From NCBI RefSeq assembly GCF_026241105.1, contig NZ_JAPFFT010000012.1, positions 1 through 64,000 on the forward strand: a DNA stretch of 64,000 bases, in the 5' to 3' direction. This document shows positions 41,584 to 49,505 of the stretch, piece by piece (the stretch's first letter is position 1; each line of letters starts with the position of its first letter). Position numbers and translations under genes: made by a program. The stretch comes from Arthrobacter rhizophilus (GTDB lineage Bacteria; Actinomycetota; Actinomycetes; Actinomycetales; Micrococcaceae). Below the pieces are notes generated by a model. The model saw nothing but the letters and a program-made list of their open reading frames with translations. It was not told where the DNA came from and did not search any database.

Positions 41584-42052
41584 CGTCGAGCTCCAAGCGG
41601 TCGTACGCGATGCTGAGGGATTCGATGGCCAGGTCCTTGCCGAGGGCGTCCAACGGGGCTCCGAACCAGTCGCACGGCCAGGCGCCCAGCAAGTTCCAGC
41701 GACGGACCTCCACCGAGCCGGCGTCGTTGAGCATGGCGACGGAGACGTTGCGCCGCTCCACATGCCCATCGACGGCCTTGAACAGCCATTGGAGCATTTC
41801 CGTGGAGTCGGTGAGTCCGTAGCGGAGCGTTACCGGGGTGTACTCGACCTGGCCGGGGATGACGCGGACCGTGCTGTTCTCGCCACCGGAGCGGTACAAG
41901 ATGCGGTCGATTTTCAGCCCGAGGCCTTCAACCTTGGTGAAATGCCCCTGGACCACGCCTTGGATGACGAGTTTGAAGTTGTAGGCGCGGTACGGGTCCA
42001 CTACGTTCCCGGGTTGGGCAGCAGGTGCCGGGTTGCTTGGCTGCGTGCTCAT
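41561..42052 (-). CDS. CIS inner tube protein (T4 gp19-like)
   Basis: This 163-aa tube protein has YNFKLVIQGVVQGHFTKVEG near residue 24 and TEMLQWLFKAVDG near residue 85, the marks of gp19/Hcp-like CIS tubes. Hexamers stack inside the sheath. It is the only tube gene of the operon. It starts 1 base after the sheath stop. Confidence 0.92.
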   Translation of the reverse strand: MSTQPSNPAPAAQPGNVVDPYRAYNFKLVIQGVVQGHFTKVEGLGLKIDRILYRSGGENSTVRVIPGQVEYTPVTLRYGLTDSTEMLQWLFKAVDGHVERRNVSVAMLNDAGSVEVRRWNLLGAWPCDWFGAPLDALGKDLAIESLSIAYDRLELDDARAPVA

Positions 42053-42053
42053 T

Positions 42054-43343
42054 TCAGGCTCCTGCGCTCTCTGTCTCGCTGGTGTTGTCGGCCGATTGCA
42101 TGAGCTTGAAGATCACGAATTCGGCGGGTTTGACGGGTGCGATGCCGATCAGGGTGACAACCTGCCCGGCATCGCGGACTTCGGGCGGGTTGGTTTCTTC
42201 GTCGCATTTCACAAAGAAGGCCTGTTGGGGAGTAGTACCCAACAGCGCCCCGTCCCGCCACACATTGGTCAGGAATGCGCCGATGTCGCGGCGGATGGAC
42301 TTCCACAACGTGTGGTCGTTGGGTTCAAAGACCACCCAGCGCGTTCCGTCTGCCACTGATTCCTTGATCATGTTGGTCAGCCTGCGGACGTTGACGTACC
42401 GGTATTCGCTGGCCTCGGGCGCCTTGGTCCGGGCACCCCAGATGCGGATGCCCTCGCCTGGGAAATAGCGGATGCAGTTCACCCCCGCCGGGTTCAGCAC
42501 TTCCTGTTCGCCGCGGCTGACCCGCCGGACCAGGTCCAGTGCCCCTTGGATCGGCTCGTTGGCGGGAGCCTTGTGGACACCGCGCGTCGCGTCGACGCGC
42601 GCCCAGACCCCTGCAACATGGCCCGACGGCGGTTGGGTCACCTTCTTGCCGGAGACTGGATCGATCATGACAATCCAGGGGAAGTACAGTGCGGTGTAGC
42701 CGCCGGGGGATTGGGGAGCGCCGATCGCGTCCTCGCCAGTTGCCCGCCCGGCGTTCGGCTTGTCGGTACCGGGCTTGGGGTCGTCAGACGTGTCCGCGTC
42801 GCCTTCGTCGCCCGCTTTCGCGCCGGCCGACTTAGGCGCGTCCGGCACACCGGAAGTGGCCGCCCGGGTGAGGGCTCCGACGTCGTCCACTTTCTCCGGA
42901 GTGTCCATGATTGCCATGCGGTCCTGCCGCAGGGGATGCTCCACGTGGGCCTGCAGCGCCGCGTACGCTTCGGCGTCGGCGTATCCGGGGGCGGCCACCA
43001 TGGAGATGTCGTCGATCGCTTCGAACAGGGTCACGCCGCTGGGCTTTGCGGCGGTGCCGGTGAGGCTGCCACCGGTACCGATGTTGACCACGTAGCAGCG
43101 GCTGCCGCCGTTGGCGAAGAATCCGAAGACCGCGTTGGACAGGGGTGTCCCCTGCGTGGATTTGCCGACGTATTGGTCCACGAACTGGGTCCAGTTGTCC
43201 AGAACCCTTGCTTCATCCGGATACGCCAAAGGGTCCGGGGAAACTCCTACAAAACCGGCAATGCTGGTGCTGACCTGGCCGATCGAGCGTGCACCGCTGG
43301 GCACTTCCTGTACATACACTCCCGGCGCCTGGTAATTCGCCAT
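42054..43343 (-). CDS. CIS contractile sheath protein
   Basis: This 429-aa sheath starts with the family signature YQAPGVYVQEVPSGARSI, and its C-terminal half has WVVFEPNDHTLWKSIRRDIG followed by FVKCDEETNPP. GGGAG lies 6 nt before ATG 43343. Residues about 155-215 form an Asp/Lys/Gly-rich insertion, likely exposed on the outside of the sheath and absent from compact sheaths. A single sheath gene suggests a one-protein sheath. Confidence 0.93.
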   Translation of the reverse strand: MANYQAPGVYVQEVPSGARSIGQVSTSIAGFVGVSPDPLAYPDEARVLDNWTQFVDQYVGKSTQGTPLSNAVFGFFANGGSRCYVVNIGTGGSLTGTAAKPSGVTLFEAIDDISMVAAPGYADAEAYAALQAHVEHPLRQDRMAIMDTPEKVDDVGALTRAATSGVPDAPKSAGAKAGDEGDADTSDDPKPGTDKPNAGRATGEDAIGAPQSPGGYTALYFPWIVMIDPVSGKKVTQPPSGHVAGVWARVDATRGVHKAPANEPIQGALDLVRRVSRGEQEVLNPAGVNCIRYFPGEGIRIWGARTKAPEASEYRYVNVRRLTNMIKESVADGTRWVVFEPNDHTLWKSIRRDIGAFLTNVWRDGALLGTTPQQAFFVKCDEETNPPEVRDAGQVVTLIGIAPVKPAEFVIFKLMQSADNTSETESAGA

Positions 43344-43356
43344 GGTGTGCTCCCTT

Positions 43357-44052
43357 TCACTCCCACCGGATGATGACCGGCAGGCTGCTCGTGTCTGCTG
43401 AGACTTCACGTTCAGTGCCGCGGACAGCCACGACAAAGTGCTGGAGTTCGTCCGCCGAGGCCAGGACCTCGAAATGGCCGGTGGGATCGCTCACGACGGC
43501 GGTGACGGACGAATGCGGGCGGATATAGGCGTCGGGGATGCCTTTGTTGTGGACGTCGACAAGCCTTCCGTGGATCCGGCGCGCCACGCTGGTCGTGGCG
43601 ACGAGGGGTTCAGTGACCGGCGGGCCGGAAGGCTCGTCGAGACGTATCCCCACAGGGACGCGGATCAGGAAACCGAGGCCTTGGCGGATGCCGGAATCGT
43701 ATTCGTCCGGCTGGAATTCGCCGCTGGAGACCACCGAGTACTGGGTGTTTTGCTCGATGGCAACCAGGAGCTTCTCCATGTTGTCCAGTTGCGTGGGACC
43801 GTGGCATTCCACGGCTACTTTGAGTTCGAGGTCCAGAAGGGGGCCTTCCCGCCGGGAGCGGCCCACCCTGTTCATCGCGACGGTGTGGACAGTGACAGGT
43901 GCGTCGGTGGATTGGCCGGTAGGTGGTTCGGAGCCGTCATCGAAGCGGACACGCTCGGGCGAAATGGCGTCGGAAAGCACCCCGAGGAGCTCGGTCAACG
44001 ATGATCGCACAACACCCACGGTGACACCCCAGTCCACGAAAGTGGCCAGCAC
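43357..44052 (-). CDS. DUF4255 / Pvc16-like cap protein, first CIS gene
   Basis: This 231-aa protein of the DUF4255 family caps the distal end of the tube and sheath in Afp/PVC-type particles. Residues about 15-145 form that domain (VRSSLTELLGVLSDAI, then EKLLVAIEQNTQYSVV). The last 90 residues look like a carboxypeptidase-regulatory-like beta sandwich (RRIHGRLVDVHNKGIPDAYIR), a known add-on in the family. GTG 44052 is used here, but other GTG codons up to 44010 are possible. The gene lies only 17 bp after the MarR stop. Confidence 0.83.
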   Translation of the reverse strand: MLATFVDWGVTVGVVRSSLTELLGVLSDAISPERVRFDDGSEPPTGQSTDAPVTVHTVAMNRVGRSRREGPLLDLELKVAVECHGPTQLDNMEKLLVAIEQNTQYSVVSSGEFQPDEYDSGIRQGLGFLIRVPVGIRLDEPSGPPVTEPLVATTSVARRIHGRLVDVHNKGIPDAYIRPHSSVTAVVSDPTGHFEVLASADELQHFVVAVRGTEREVSADTSSLPVIIRWE

Positions 44053-44069
44053 AGCCGATGTGCACTACG

Positions 44070-44606
44070 TTACTCCCGCAGTGGCCTGCGAGTCACTGGG
44101 ACCTCAGGAATAACTCCATTCGATGGTTCACGGTTTGGGGTGACGCCACCGCGGGCAGTTACGGTTGCCTCAACGACTCCCTGCATGAAGGTCACCACCG
44201 TTCGGAGTTCTTCCGGCGAAAGTGCGCCAATTACCGGGGCAATGGCGCCCGCCAGGGGAGAAAACAGTTCGCTGCCAGTGGCGCGCGCGGAATCGGTCAT
44301 CTCCAGATGAACTTGGCGGCGGTCCTTTTCGCTGCGGCGACGCGCCAGATGACCTGCCCGGTCCAGCCGATCCACCAGTGCGGTTGTTGCCGGTGAGCTC
44401 AGGTTGAGCGCGGCTCCGAGCGCGCCAGGAGTCATGGTCTTGCCCTCGCGGGCGGCGGTCACCATGGCCGCCAATGCATTCAGGTCGGTGCGATGGAGGT
44501 GGTGGCGGCTACTGACGGCCTCCACGTAGCGCTCAGTTTCGACTGTGAACTGCTGGAGGAGCCCGAGGAGTGCCGCTGCGGACGGAACGTACTGATTGTC
44601 ATCCAT
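44070..44606 (-). CDS. MarR family transcriptional regulator
   Basis: This 178-aa winged-helix regulator contains TPGALGAALNLSSPATTALVDRLDRAGHLARRRSEKDRR-type sequence near residues 57-95, the MarR recognition helix and wing. It is divergent from the MMPL exporter, the usual target of such a pair. The CIS operon begins 17 bp after its stop on the same strand, so the MarR promoter may also feed the CIS genes. Confidence 0.87.
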   Translation of the reverse strand: MDDNQYVPSAAALLGLLQQFTVETERYVEAVSSRHHLHRTDLNALAAMVTAAREGKTMTPGALGAALNLSSPATTALVDRLDRAGHLARRRSEKDRRQVHLEMTDSARATGSELFSPLAGAIAPVIGALSPEELRTVVTFMQGVVEATVTARGGVTPNREPSNGVIPEVPVTRRPLRE

Positions 44607-44646
44607 GAGGCCTCCTTCAGCCTCAAATTATCCCACTGGGGTATCA

Positions 44647-44676
44647 TTGACCAATTATCTCCATGATAGATATATT
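44647..44676 (+). promoter_or_regulatory. Candidate promoter of the MMPL gene
   Basis: TTGACC (44647-44652) and TATATT (44671-44676) are 18 nt apart. The -10 box ends only 5 nt before the ATG at 44682, so transcription would start at or next to the start codon and the message could be leaderless. Confidence 0.5.
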
Positions 44677-44686
44677 TCATCATGGA
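44660..44686. promoter_or_regulatory. Candidate MarR operator over the MMPL start
   Basis: TCCATGAT and ATCATGGA form a perfect inverted repeat with an 11-nt spacer. It covers the putative -10 box and the start codon of the exporter gene, an ideal place for repression by the divergent MarR protein. Confidence 0.6.
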
Positions 44687-46889
44687 AGTAACTGAGAGGG
44701 GTGTGGGGTCTGTGGGCAAAAGGCTAGGAACCGGTAACCGCGGCAGTTCGCGGTGGTGGGTGGCGGCTGCCGTCCTTTCACTGATCGCGTGGATGGTGGT
44801 CGGCGGATTCGGCGGGCCTACCTTCGGAAAGCTCAGCGAGGTGTCCAGTAATGACCAAGCTTCCTTCCTTCCGGCCAGCGCTGAATCCACCGAAGCCCGG
44901 GAATGGCAGAACAAGTTCACTTCCGCCAGCAGCATTCCAGCAGTGGTGCTTATCGAGTCGCCGGAGAAGCTCTCGCCCGCCCAATTGGCTGGGCTGGGGT
45001 CCCTTGGCACCCAACTGGCTGCCGTCGATGGGGTCAGCCACTCGGCGTCGCTAGTCGGACCGATTCCGTCCGCGGACGGCAGGGCGGCGCAATTCCTTGT
45101 CCCAATGGAGCAAGGGAACGGGGTCAAGGGGAGCATCCAATCGCTTCGCGCAAAGGCCACCGGCTATCTAGACGATGCCGGGCTTCCCGCGGGGACTGCC
45201 GCATATGTGACCGGGCCGGCGGGTTTCCTTGCTGATTTGGTCAACGCCTTTGGCGGTATCGACGGGATTCTTCTTTTCGCGGCCTTGGGTGCGGTCCTGG
45301 TGATCCTGCTGGCCGTCTACCGATCCGTGGTGCTGCCCTTTGCTGTGTTGCTTACCTCAGTCTTCGCACTTTGCGGCTCCATTTTGGTGATCTTTGCCTT
45401 GGCGAAGGCGGGCGCAGTCCAATTGACAGGGCAGAGCCAGGGCATCCTGTCCATCTTGGTGGTCGGCTCTGCCACCGACTATGCCCTCCTCTTTGTGGCC
45501 CGCTACCGCGAAGCTTTGGGCCATATGTCGAACAAATGGTCAGCGCTCGGACGTGCCTACAAGGGCAGCTTTGAGGCCATCCTGGCATCCGGGACCACGG
45601 TCGCCTTGGCGTTGCTTTGCCTGCTCTTCTCCGAATTGAACTCAAACCGCGGCCTCGGACCTATCGGCGCAATCGGGATCGGCTTTTCGATGTTGGCCAG
45701 CCTGACGCTCCTTCCTGCCACCCTTGGCTTGCTCGGCAGGACCGCATTTTGGCCACGCACCCCGAGGAAAGCCCCAGCCAACTCCGACATTCCCCGGGTC
45801 TGGAGGCTTCTGGCAAGCATCATAGCCAAGCGGCCCAGGACCGTTTGGCTGGGCGCCGCCGCCGTCTTGGTGGTCTGCGCCTCCGGGCTGTTGCAGCTCC
45901 AAGCCAGCGGGGTTCCGCAGTCCGCGCTCATCTTGAGCAAATCGGAGGCAGTGGACGGCCAGGCGGCACTGGGCCGGCACTATCCCGCCGGCGCAGGAAG
46001 CCCGGTGGTCATTGTTGCCGACCAGAAGGCTGCAACCGCGGTACTTGCGGACGTCAAAGCCCAGGGAGGCATCTCCGATGCGGCCATGGTTGTCGCTCAA
46101 ACCGGCTCCGGCGGCCGTCCGCTGGCGGAACCTCCGGCGGAGGCCGCGCCTTTGGTACGGGACGGGCGGGTGCTGATCAATGCCACCCTGTCCGCCGAGG
46201 CAGATTCGGCGAAGTCTGAACAGACCGTCGCCACGCTCCGGCAGAAGCTGCATGACAAGGCGCCCGGGACGTTGGTGGGAGGAACTACGGCCACCGCTGC
46301 GGACACCAACGCCAGCGCGCAGGCCGATCTTTGGCGAATTATCCCGATCGTTTTGGCCGTTATCCTGTTGGTGCTCATGGCACTGCTGCGGGCCGTCCTG
46401 GCGCCGCTATTGCTGATCGGCACCGTAGTGCTGTCCTATGCGGCAGCGTTGGGTGTCTCAGCTTGGGTGTTCAATCATGTGTTTGGATTCCCCGGAGCGG
46501 ATGCCTCGGTTCCGCTTTTCGGTTTTGTATTCCTCGTGGCCCTCGGCGTTGATTACAACATCTTCCTCATGACCCGCGTCCGGGAAGAATCGCTGGGGGC
46601 GGGAACCCGGGCCGGTATCTTGAAAGGGCTCGGGGCCACCGGCGGGGTGATCACCTCGGCCGGCGTTGTTCTTGCCGCAACCTTTGCGGCCCTCGGTGTC
46701 ATACCGATTCTCTTCCTCGCACAAATCTCCTTCATTGTGGCGTTCGGCGTCCTGCTCGACACCACTATCGTGAGATCGCTCCTGGTCCCCGCCCTGTCCT
46801 ACGACATAGGTGGGCGGATTTGGTGGCCGGGACGTTTGGGCCGGGCTCGTGCGATGGCGAAACATCATCGGGTAAGCGCAACTTCCTGA
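44682..46889 (+). CDS. MMPL/RND family exporter
   Basis: This 735-aa membrane protein has two repeats of one span, an extracellular domain, and five to six spans. Landmarks are GSATDYALLFVARYREAL near residue 260 and GVDYNIFLMTRVREE near residue 622, the paired motif of MmpL transporters, which use the proton gradient. Substrates are lipids or drugs. It is controlled, by context, by the divergent MarR gene. Its 3' end overlaps the convergent NmrA-like gene by 25 bp. Confidence 0.9.
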   Translation: MEVTERGVGSVGKRLGTGNRGSSRWWVAAAVLSLIAWMVVGGFGGPTFGKLSEVSSNDQASFLPASAESTEAREWQNKFTSASSIPAVVLIESPEKLSPAQLAGLGSLGTQLAAVDGVSHSASLVGPIPSADGRAAQFLVPMEQGNGVKGSIQSLRAKATGYLDDAGLPAGTAAYVTGPAGFLADLVNAFGGIDGILLFAALGAVLVILLAVYRSVVLPFAVLLTSVFALCGSILVIFALAKAGAVQLTGQSQGILSILVVGSATDYALLFVARYREALGHMSNKWSALGRAYKGSFEAILASGTTVALALLCLLFSELNSNRGLGPIGAIGIGFSMLASLTLLPATLGLLGRTAFWPRTPRKAPANSDIPRVWRLLASIIAKRPRTVWLGAAAVLVVCASGLLQLQASGVPQSALILSKSEAVDGQAALGRHYPAGAGSPVVIVADQKAATAVLADVKAQGGISDAAMVVAQTGSGGRPLAEPPAEAAPLVRDGRVLINATLSAEADSAKSEQTVATLRQKLHDKAPGTLVGGTTATAADTNASAQADLWRIIPIVLAVILLVLMALLRAVLAPLLLIGTVVLSYAAALGVSAWVFNHVFGFPGADASVPLFGFVFLVALGVDYNIFLMTRVREESLGAGTRAGILKGLGATGGVITSAGVVLAATFAALGVIPILFLAQISFIVAFGVLLDTTIVRSLLVPALSYDIGGRIWWPGRLGRARAMAKHHRVSATS

Positions 46890-47800
46890 TCCCGCCACCA
46901 GGCCACGGTTGCCGACATGGCGTCCGCAAGCGGCGTCGGCTCGAGCCCGAGCTTGGCCTGGCTTGCCCTGGAGTCCATGACGAACGGCCGCTCGAACTGG
47001 TACAGCATCTCGGCCGGCTCGCGCATTTCCGTGGAAAACAAGCCAAGGGTCCGGAGCAACCAACCCGGGACCACACTTAGCTTCGGTTCCGGAACACCGG
47101 CCGAGCGTGCGAAGTTTCCCGCGATTTCCCGCATTGTCATGGCGGGGCCTGTCGGGGCGTGCAGCACTGAGTTCCAGAGTTCGGGCTTTTGCGCGGCGGC
47201 GATCATGGCTGCGGCAAGGTCCGGGACGTAGGTGAAGGCATGGGGCTGATCGGCGTTTCCAAGGACCTGGACCGTTTTGCCTTTGAGGACCAGCGGAACC
47301 ATGCGCTCGCCGGCATGCGCCAGGCGGGCCCGTGGCCCGAAGAAATCGCCTGCCACCACGCTGACCGTGTTGGCCAGGTGGGCTTGCCGTGCCTTCAAAA
47401 GCGCCGTCCGGATTCCGCGCTTACCGCCAGCCGCCTCACGCGGGCTGCCCTCGGTGATGGTCTTGTCCGGCTCGCTGTACGAGTAGAGACTTTCCGGGAA
47501 GACGACGACGGCGCCTGCCGCCGCTGCGGCGTCCATCACCACTTTCTCCGCTCCAGGAAGTTCGGCCGCCCAGGCTTTGGCCCGGTAGGCAGAGCCGTGG
47601 ATGCAGTGGAAGACGGCCGTGGCGCCGTCGAAGGCGTGCGCCAACTTGGCCGGGTCCGAGACGTCCACTCGGAGCTTCTCGATCAGCGGGTGGTCCGGGC
47701 CGCTGCCGGATCGCGTCAGGACGCGAACCTGCGCTCCGTGCTCCGCGAGTTGCTCGGCAATGTTCCATCCGACGGGGCCTGCTCCAGTGACGACGTACAT
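46865..47800 (-). CDS. NAD(P)-binding epimerase/NmrA-like protein
   Basis: This 311-aa extended SDR starts MYVVTGAGPVGWNIAEQL, the Rossmann glycine motif. It has a YSYSEPD segment near residue 115 where the catalytic tyrosine lies, but the YxxxK pattern is not clean, so it may bind a nucleotide without being a classic epimerase. The frame continues far upstream, but ATG 47800 gives the proper Rossmann start. It is divergent from a TetR gene, with two shared palindromes between. Confidence 0.83.
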   Translation of the reverse strand: MYVVTGAGPVGWNIAEQLAEHGAQVRVLTRSGSGPDHPLIEKLRVDVSDPAKLAHAFDGATAVFHCIHGSAYRAKAWAAELPGAEKVVMDAAAAAGAVVVFPESLYSYSEPDKTITEGSPREAAGGKRGIRTALLKARQAHLANTVSVVAGDFFGPRARLAHAGERMVPLVLKGKTVQVLGNADQPHAFTYVPDLAAAMIAAAQKPELWNSVLHAPTGPAMTMREIAGNFARSAGVPEPKLSVVPGWLLRTLGLFSTEMREPAEMLYQFERPFVMDSRASQAKLGLEPTPLADAMSATVAWWRDQEVALTR

Positions 47801-47832
47801 GGTGGTGCTCGCTTTCTGATGGGATTGGATTG

Positions 47833-47847
47833 GAGAGCAGTGCTCTC
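47833..47847. promoter_or_regulatory. TetR operator candidate 1
   Basis: GAGAGCAGTGCTCTC is a perfect 15-nt palindrome (7-nt arms) between the divergent NmrA-like and TetR genes. Its core GAGCAnTGCTC recurs at 47884-47894. Confidence 0.75.
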
Positions 47848-47883
47848 TGAATTCAGAATGCGCCCTTCCCGTTTGCATGTCAA

Positions 47884-47894
47884 GAGCACTGCTC
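47884..47894. promoter_or_regulatory. TetR operator candidate 2
   Basis: GAGCACTGCTC repeats the core of operator 1, centred about 49 bp away. A further half-site, GTGCTCTC, follows near 47908-47915. The set is a good candidate for control of both divergent genes by the TetR protein. Confidence 0.72.
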
Positions 47895-47935
47895 ACATTT
47901 GTTGTCAGTGCTCTCATTTGTGGCATGCTGGATGC

Positions 47936-48661
47936 ATGAACCCCGCTCCCGCCGCAGCAGCCAAGCAATCGACACCCCGCGAGCGCGCCCGGGCCCGGAC
48001 CGTGGCGGACATCATCCGGCTGGGCCGCCAGCACCTTGCTCTCCATGGGGCCGCGGGTCTGTCCCTGAGGGCTGTGGCACGGGATCTCGGCGTGGTTTCC
48101 TCTGCCGTGTACCGGTATGTCGAGAGCCGCGACGAACTTCTGACCCTTCTCCTGATTGACGCTTACGGCGAGTTGGGCGACGAGGTGGATGCCGCCGTCG
48201 AAGCCCTCCCCGACGATGACTACCGCGGAAGGTTCCTGGCGCTCGGGCGGGCCGTTCGCCAGTGGGCCCTGCGCGAACCCGCCAGTTATGCCCTGCTGTT
48301 CGGCAGCCCGGTGCCCGGATACCAGGCACCGGCCGAGCGCACAACCGAACCCGGAACGCGCGTGATTTACCGGATGGTGGGAATCTTCGACGCCGCCCAC
48401 CGCGCAGGTGTGCTGGCCGCCGATGTGGCGCCCGCCGTCGTCGTTCCTCCTGCTCTTGCCGCAGACCTCCAGGCCATCCGGGCCGAACTGGGCCTCGCCG
48501 TTCCCGAGCCGGCCGTGGCCCGGGGTGTGCTGGTGTGGACGTCGGTCTTCGGCGCGGTCAGCTTCGAGGTGTTCGGCCAATACGGGGCGGACACGTTCGC
48601 GGCCCGGGACGAACTGTTTGATCACCAGCTGGAGGTCCTGCTTGGGATCGTGGGGTTGTAG
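47936..48661 (+). CDS. TetR family transcriptional regulator
   Basis: This 241-aa regulator has its HTH in residues 20-65 (GAAGLSLRAVARDLGVVSSAVYRYVESRDELL), followed by a helical ligand domain of the WHG/TetR-C type. ATG 47936 gives the normal family length; the longer upstream frame is antisense to the NmrA-like gene. It probably controls that gene and, by a 22-bp gap, lies ahead of the MpaB-like and DUF817 genes in one operon. Confidence 0.87.
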   Translation: MNPAPAAAAKQSTPRERARARTVADIIRLGRQHLALHGAAGLSLRAVARDLGVVSSAVYRYVESRDELLTLLLIDAYGELGDEVDAAVEALPDDDYRGRFLALGRAVRQWALREPASYALLFGSPVPGYQAPAERTTEPGTRVIYRMVGIFDAAHRAGVLAADVAPAVVVPPALAADLQAIRAELGLAVPEPAVARGVLVWTSVFGAVSFEVFGQYGADTFAARDELFDHQLEVLLGIVGL

Positions 48662-48683
48662 CCGCCGACGGTAGAGTATCTAG

Positions 48684-49505
48684 ATGGCTCGCGGACTTGT
48701 TGACATCGGCGCGGAGGGCGTTTTGCTCGCCGGGGCGGGCCGCGCCATCTTGATGCAGATCGCCGATCCGGCGGTCGGTCACGGCGTCGCGGAGCACAGC
48801 AATTTCGCCGAGCGGCCACTGGACAGGCTCCGCGCCACCATGACGTACGTCTATGCCGTGGTCTATGGCACTGAGGAGCAATTGGCTGCGGTGCGCCGGG
48901 CCGTGAACCGTGCGCACGCTCCGGTTCGGCGAGCGGCGGACGATTCCACCAAGGGGTACAACGCCTTCGACGCGCAATCCCAGTTGTGGGTGGTGGCGAC
49001 CCTCTACGACACCGCGGTCACCGTGTACGAAAGAGTCCATGGAACGCTCGACGACGACACCGCCGATCGTATCTATCGCGAGTACGCGCAGATTGGGACA
49101 GCCCTCCAGCTGCCCCCCGAACTCTGGCCCGAGGACCGCTCGGCCTTCGCCAGGTACTGGCAAGAATCGTTGGGGAAGCTGGAACCGGACGCGGCGGCTT
49201 TGAGGGTTGCCCGCGAACTCCTGTATCCCGTGAGTGGGCCGCTCTTGTTGCGCCTGAGCATGCCGTTGGCCCGTTTGCTCACGGCGGGCCTGCTGCCCGA
49301 GCAGCTTCGGGAGGGGTTCGGGCTGCCTTGGAATACGTGGTATCGGCGCAGTTTTGATGGCGCCATGCGTCTCTTGGCCATGGCCTATCCCAGGCTGCCG
49401 GAGAAGGTCAGGCATTGGCCGAAGAACTTCTATCTTGGCCAACTCGGCCCGGCCGGGAGTCGCACGGGCCCGGTGAGGGCGGGCCAGCAGCACTCCGATG
49501 CGTGA
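48684..49505 (+). CDS. DUF2236 / MpaB-like oxygenase family protein
   Basis: This 273-aa protein has the DUF2236 pattern: GAGRAILMQIADPAVGHGVAEHS near residue 15, RLRATMTYVYAVVYG near residue 49, and AFDAQSQLWVVATLYDTAV near residue 96. The family includes latex-clearing protein and MpaB, which are haem or histidine-dependent oxygenases; the conserved histidine and aspartate positions are present. The substrate is unknown. It overlaps the DUF817 gene by 8 bp. Confidence 0.85.
   Translation: MARGLVDIGAEGVLLAGAGRAILMQIADPAVGHGVAEHSNFAERPLDRLRATMTYVYAVVYGTEEQLAAVRRAVNRAHAPVRRAADDSTKGYNAFDAQSQLWVVATLYDTAVTVYERVHGTLDDDTADRIYREYAQIGTALQLPPELWPEDRSAFARYWQESLGKLEPDAAALRVARELLYPVSGPLLLRLSMPLARLLTAGLLPEQLREGFGLPWNTWYRRSFDGAMRLLAMAYPRLPEKVRHWPKNFYLGQLGPAGSRTGPVRAGQQHSDA

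Noticed and set aside
32774-44052. Prophage or type VI secretion system
   Set aside because: There is no integrase, terminase, portal, capsid or lysis gene, and no TssJ/L/M, TssK or ClpV. The DUF4255 cap, Pvc7-like adaptor and gp25/J/gpI order fit a contractile injection system.
47801-48625. N-terminal extension of the NmrA-like protein
   Set aside because: The frame stays open across the divergent TetR gene, but the Rossmann motif begins right at ATG 47800, and operators lie in the gap.
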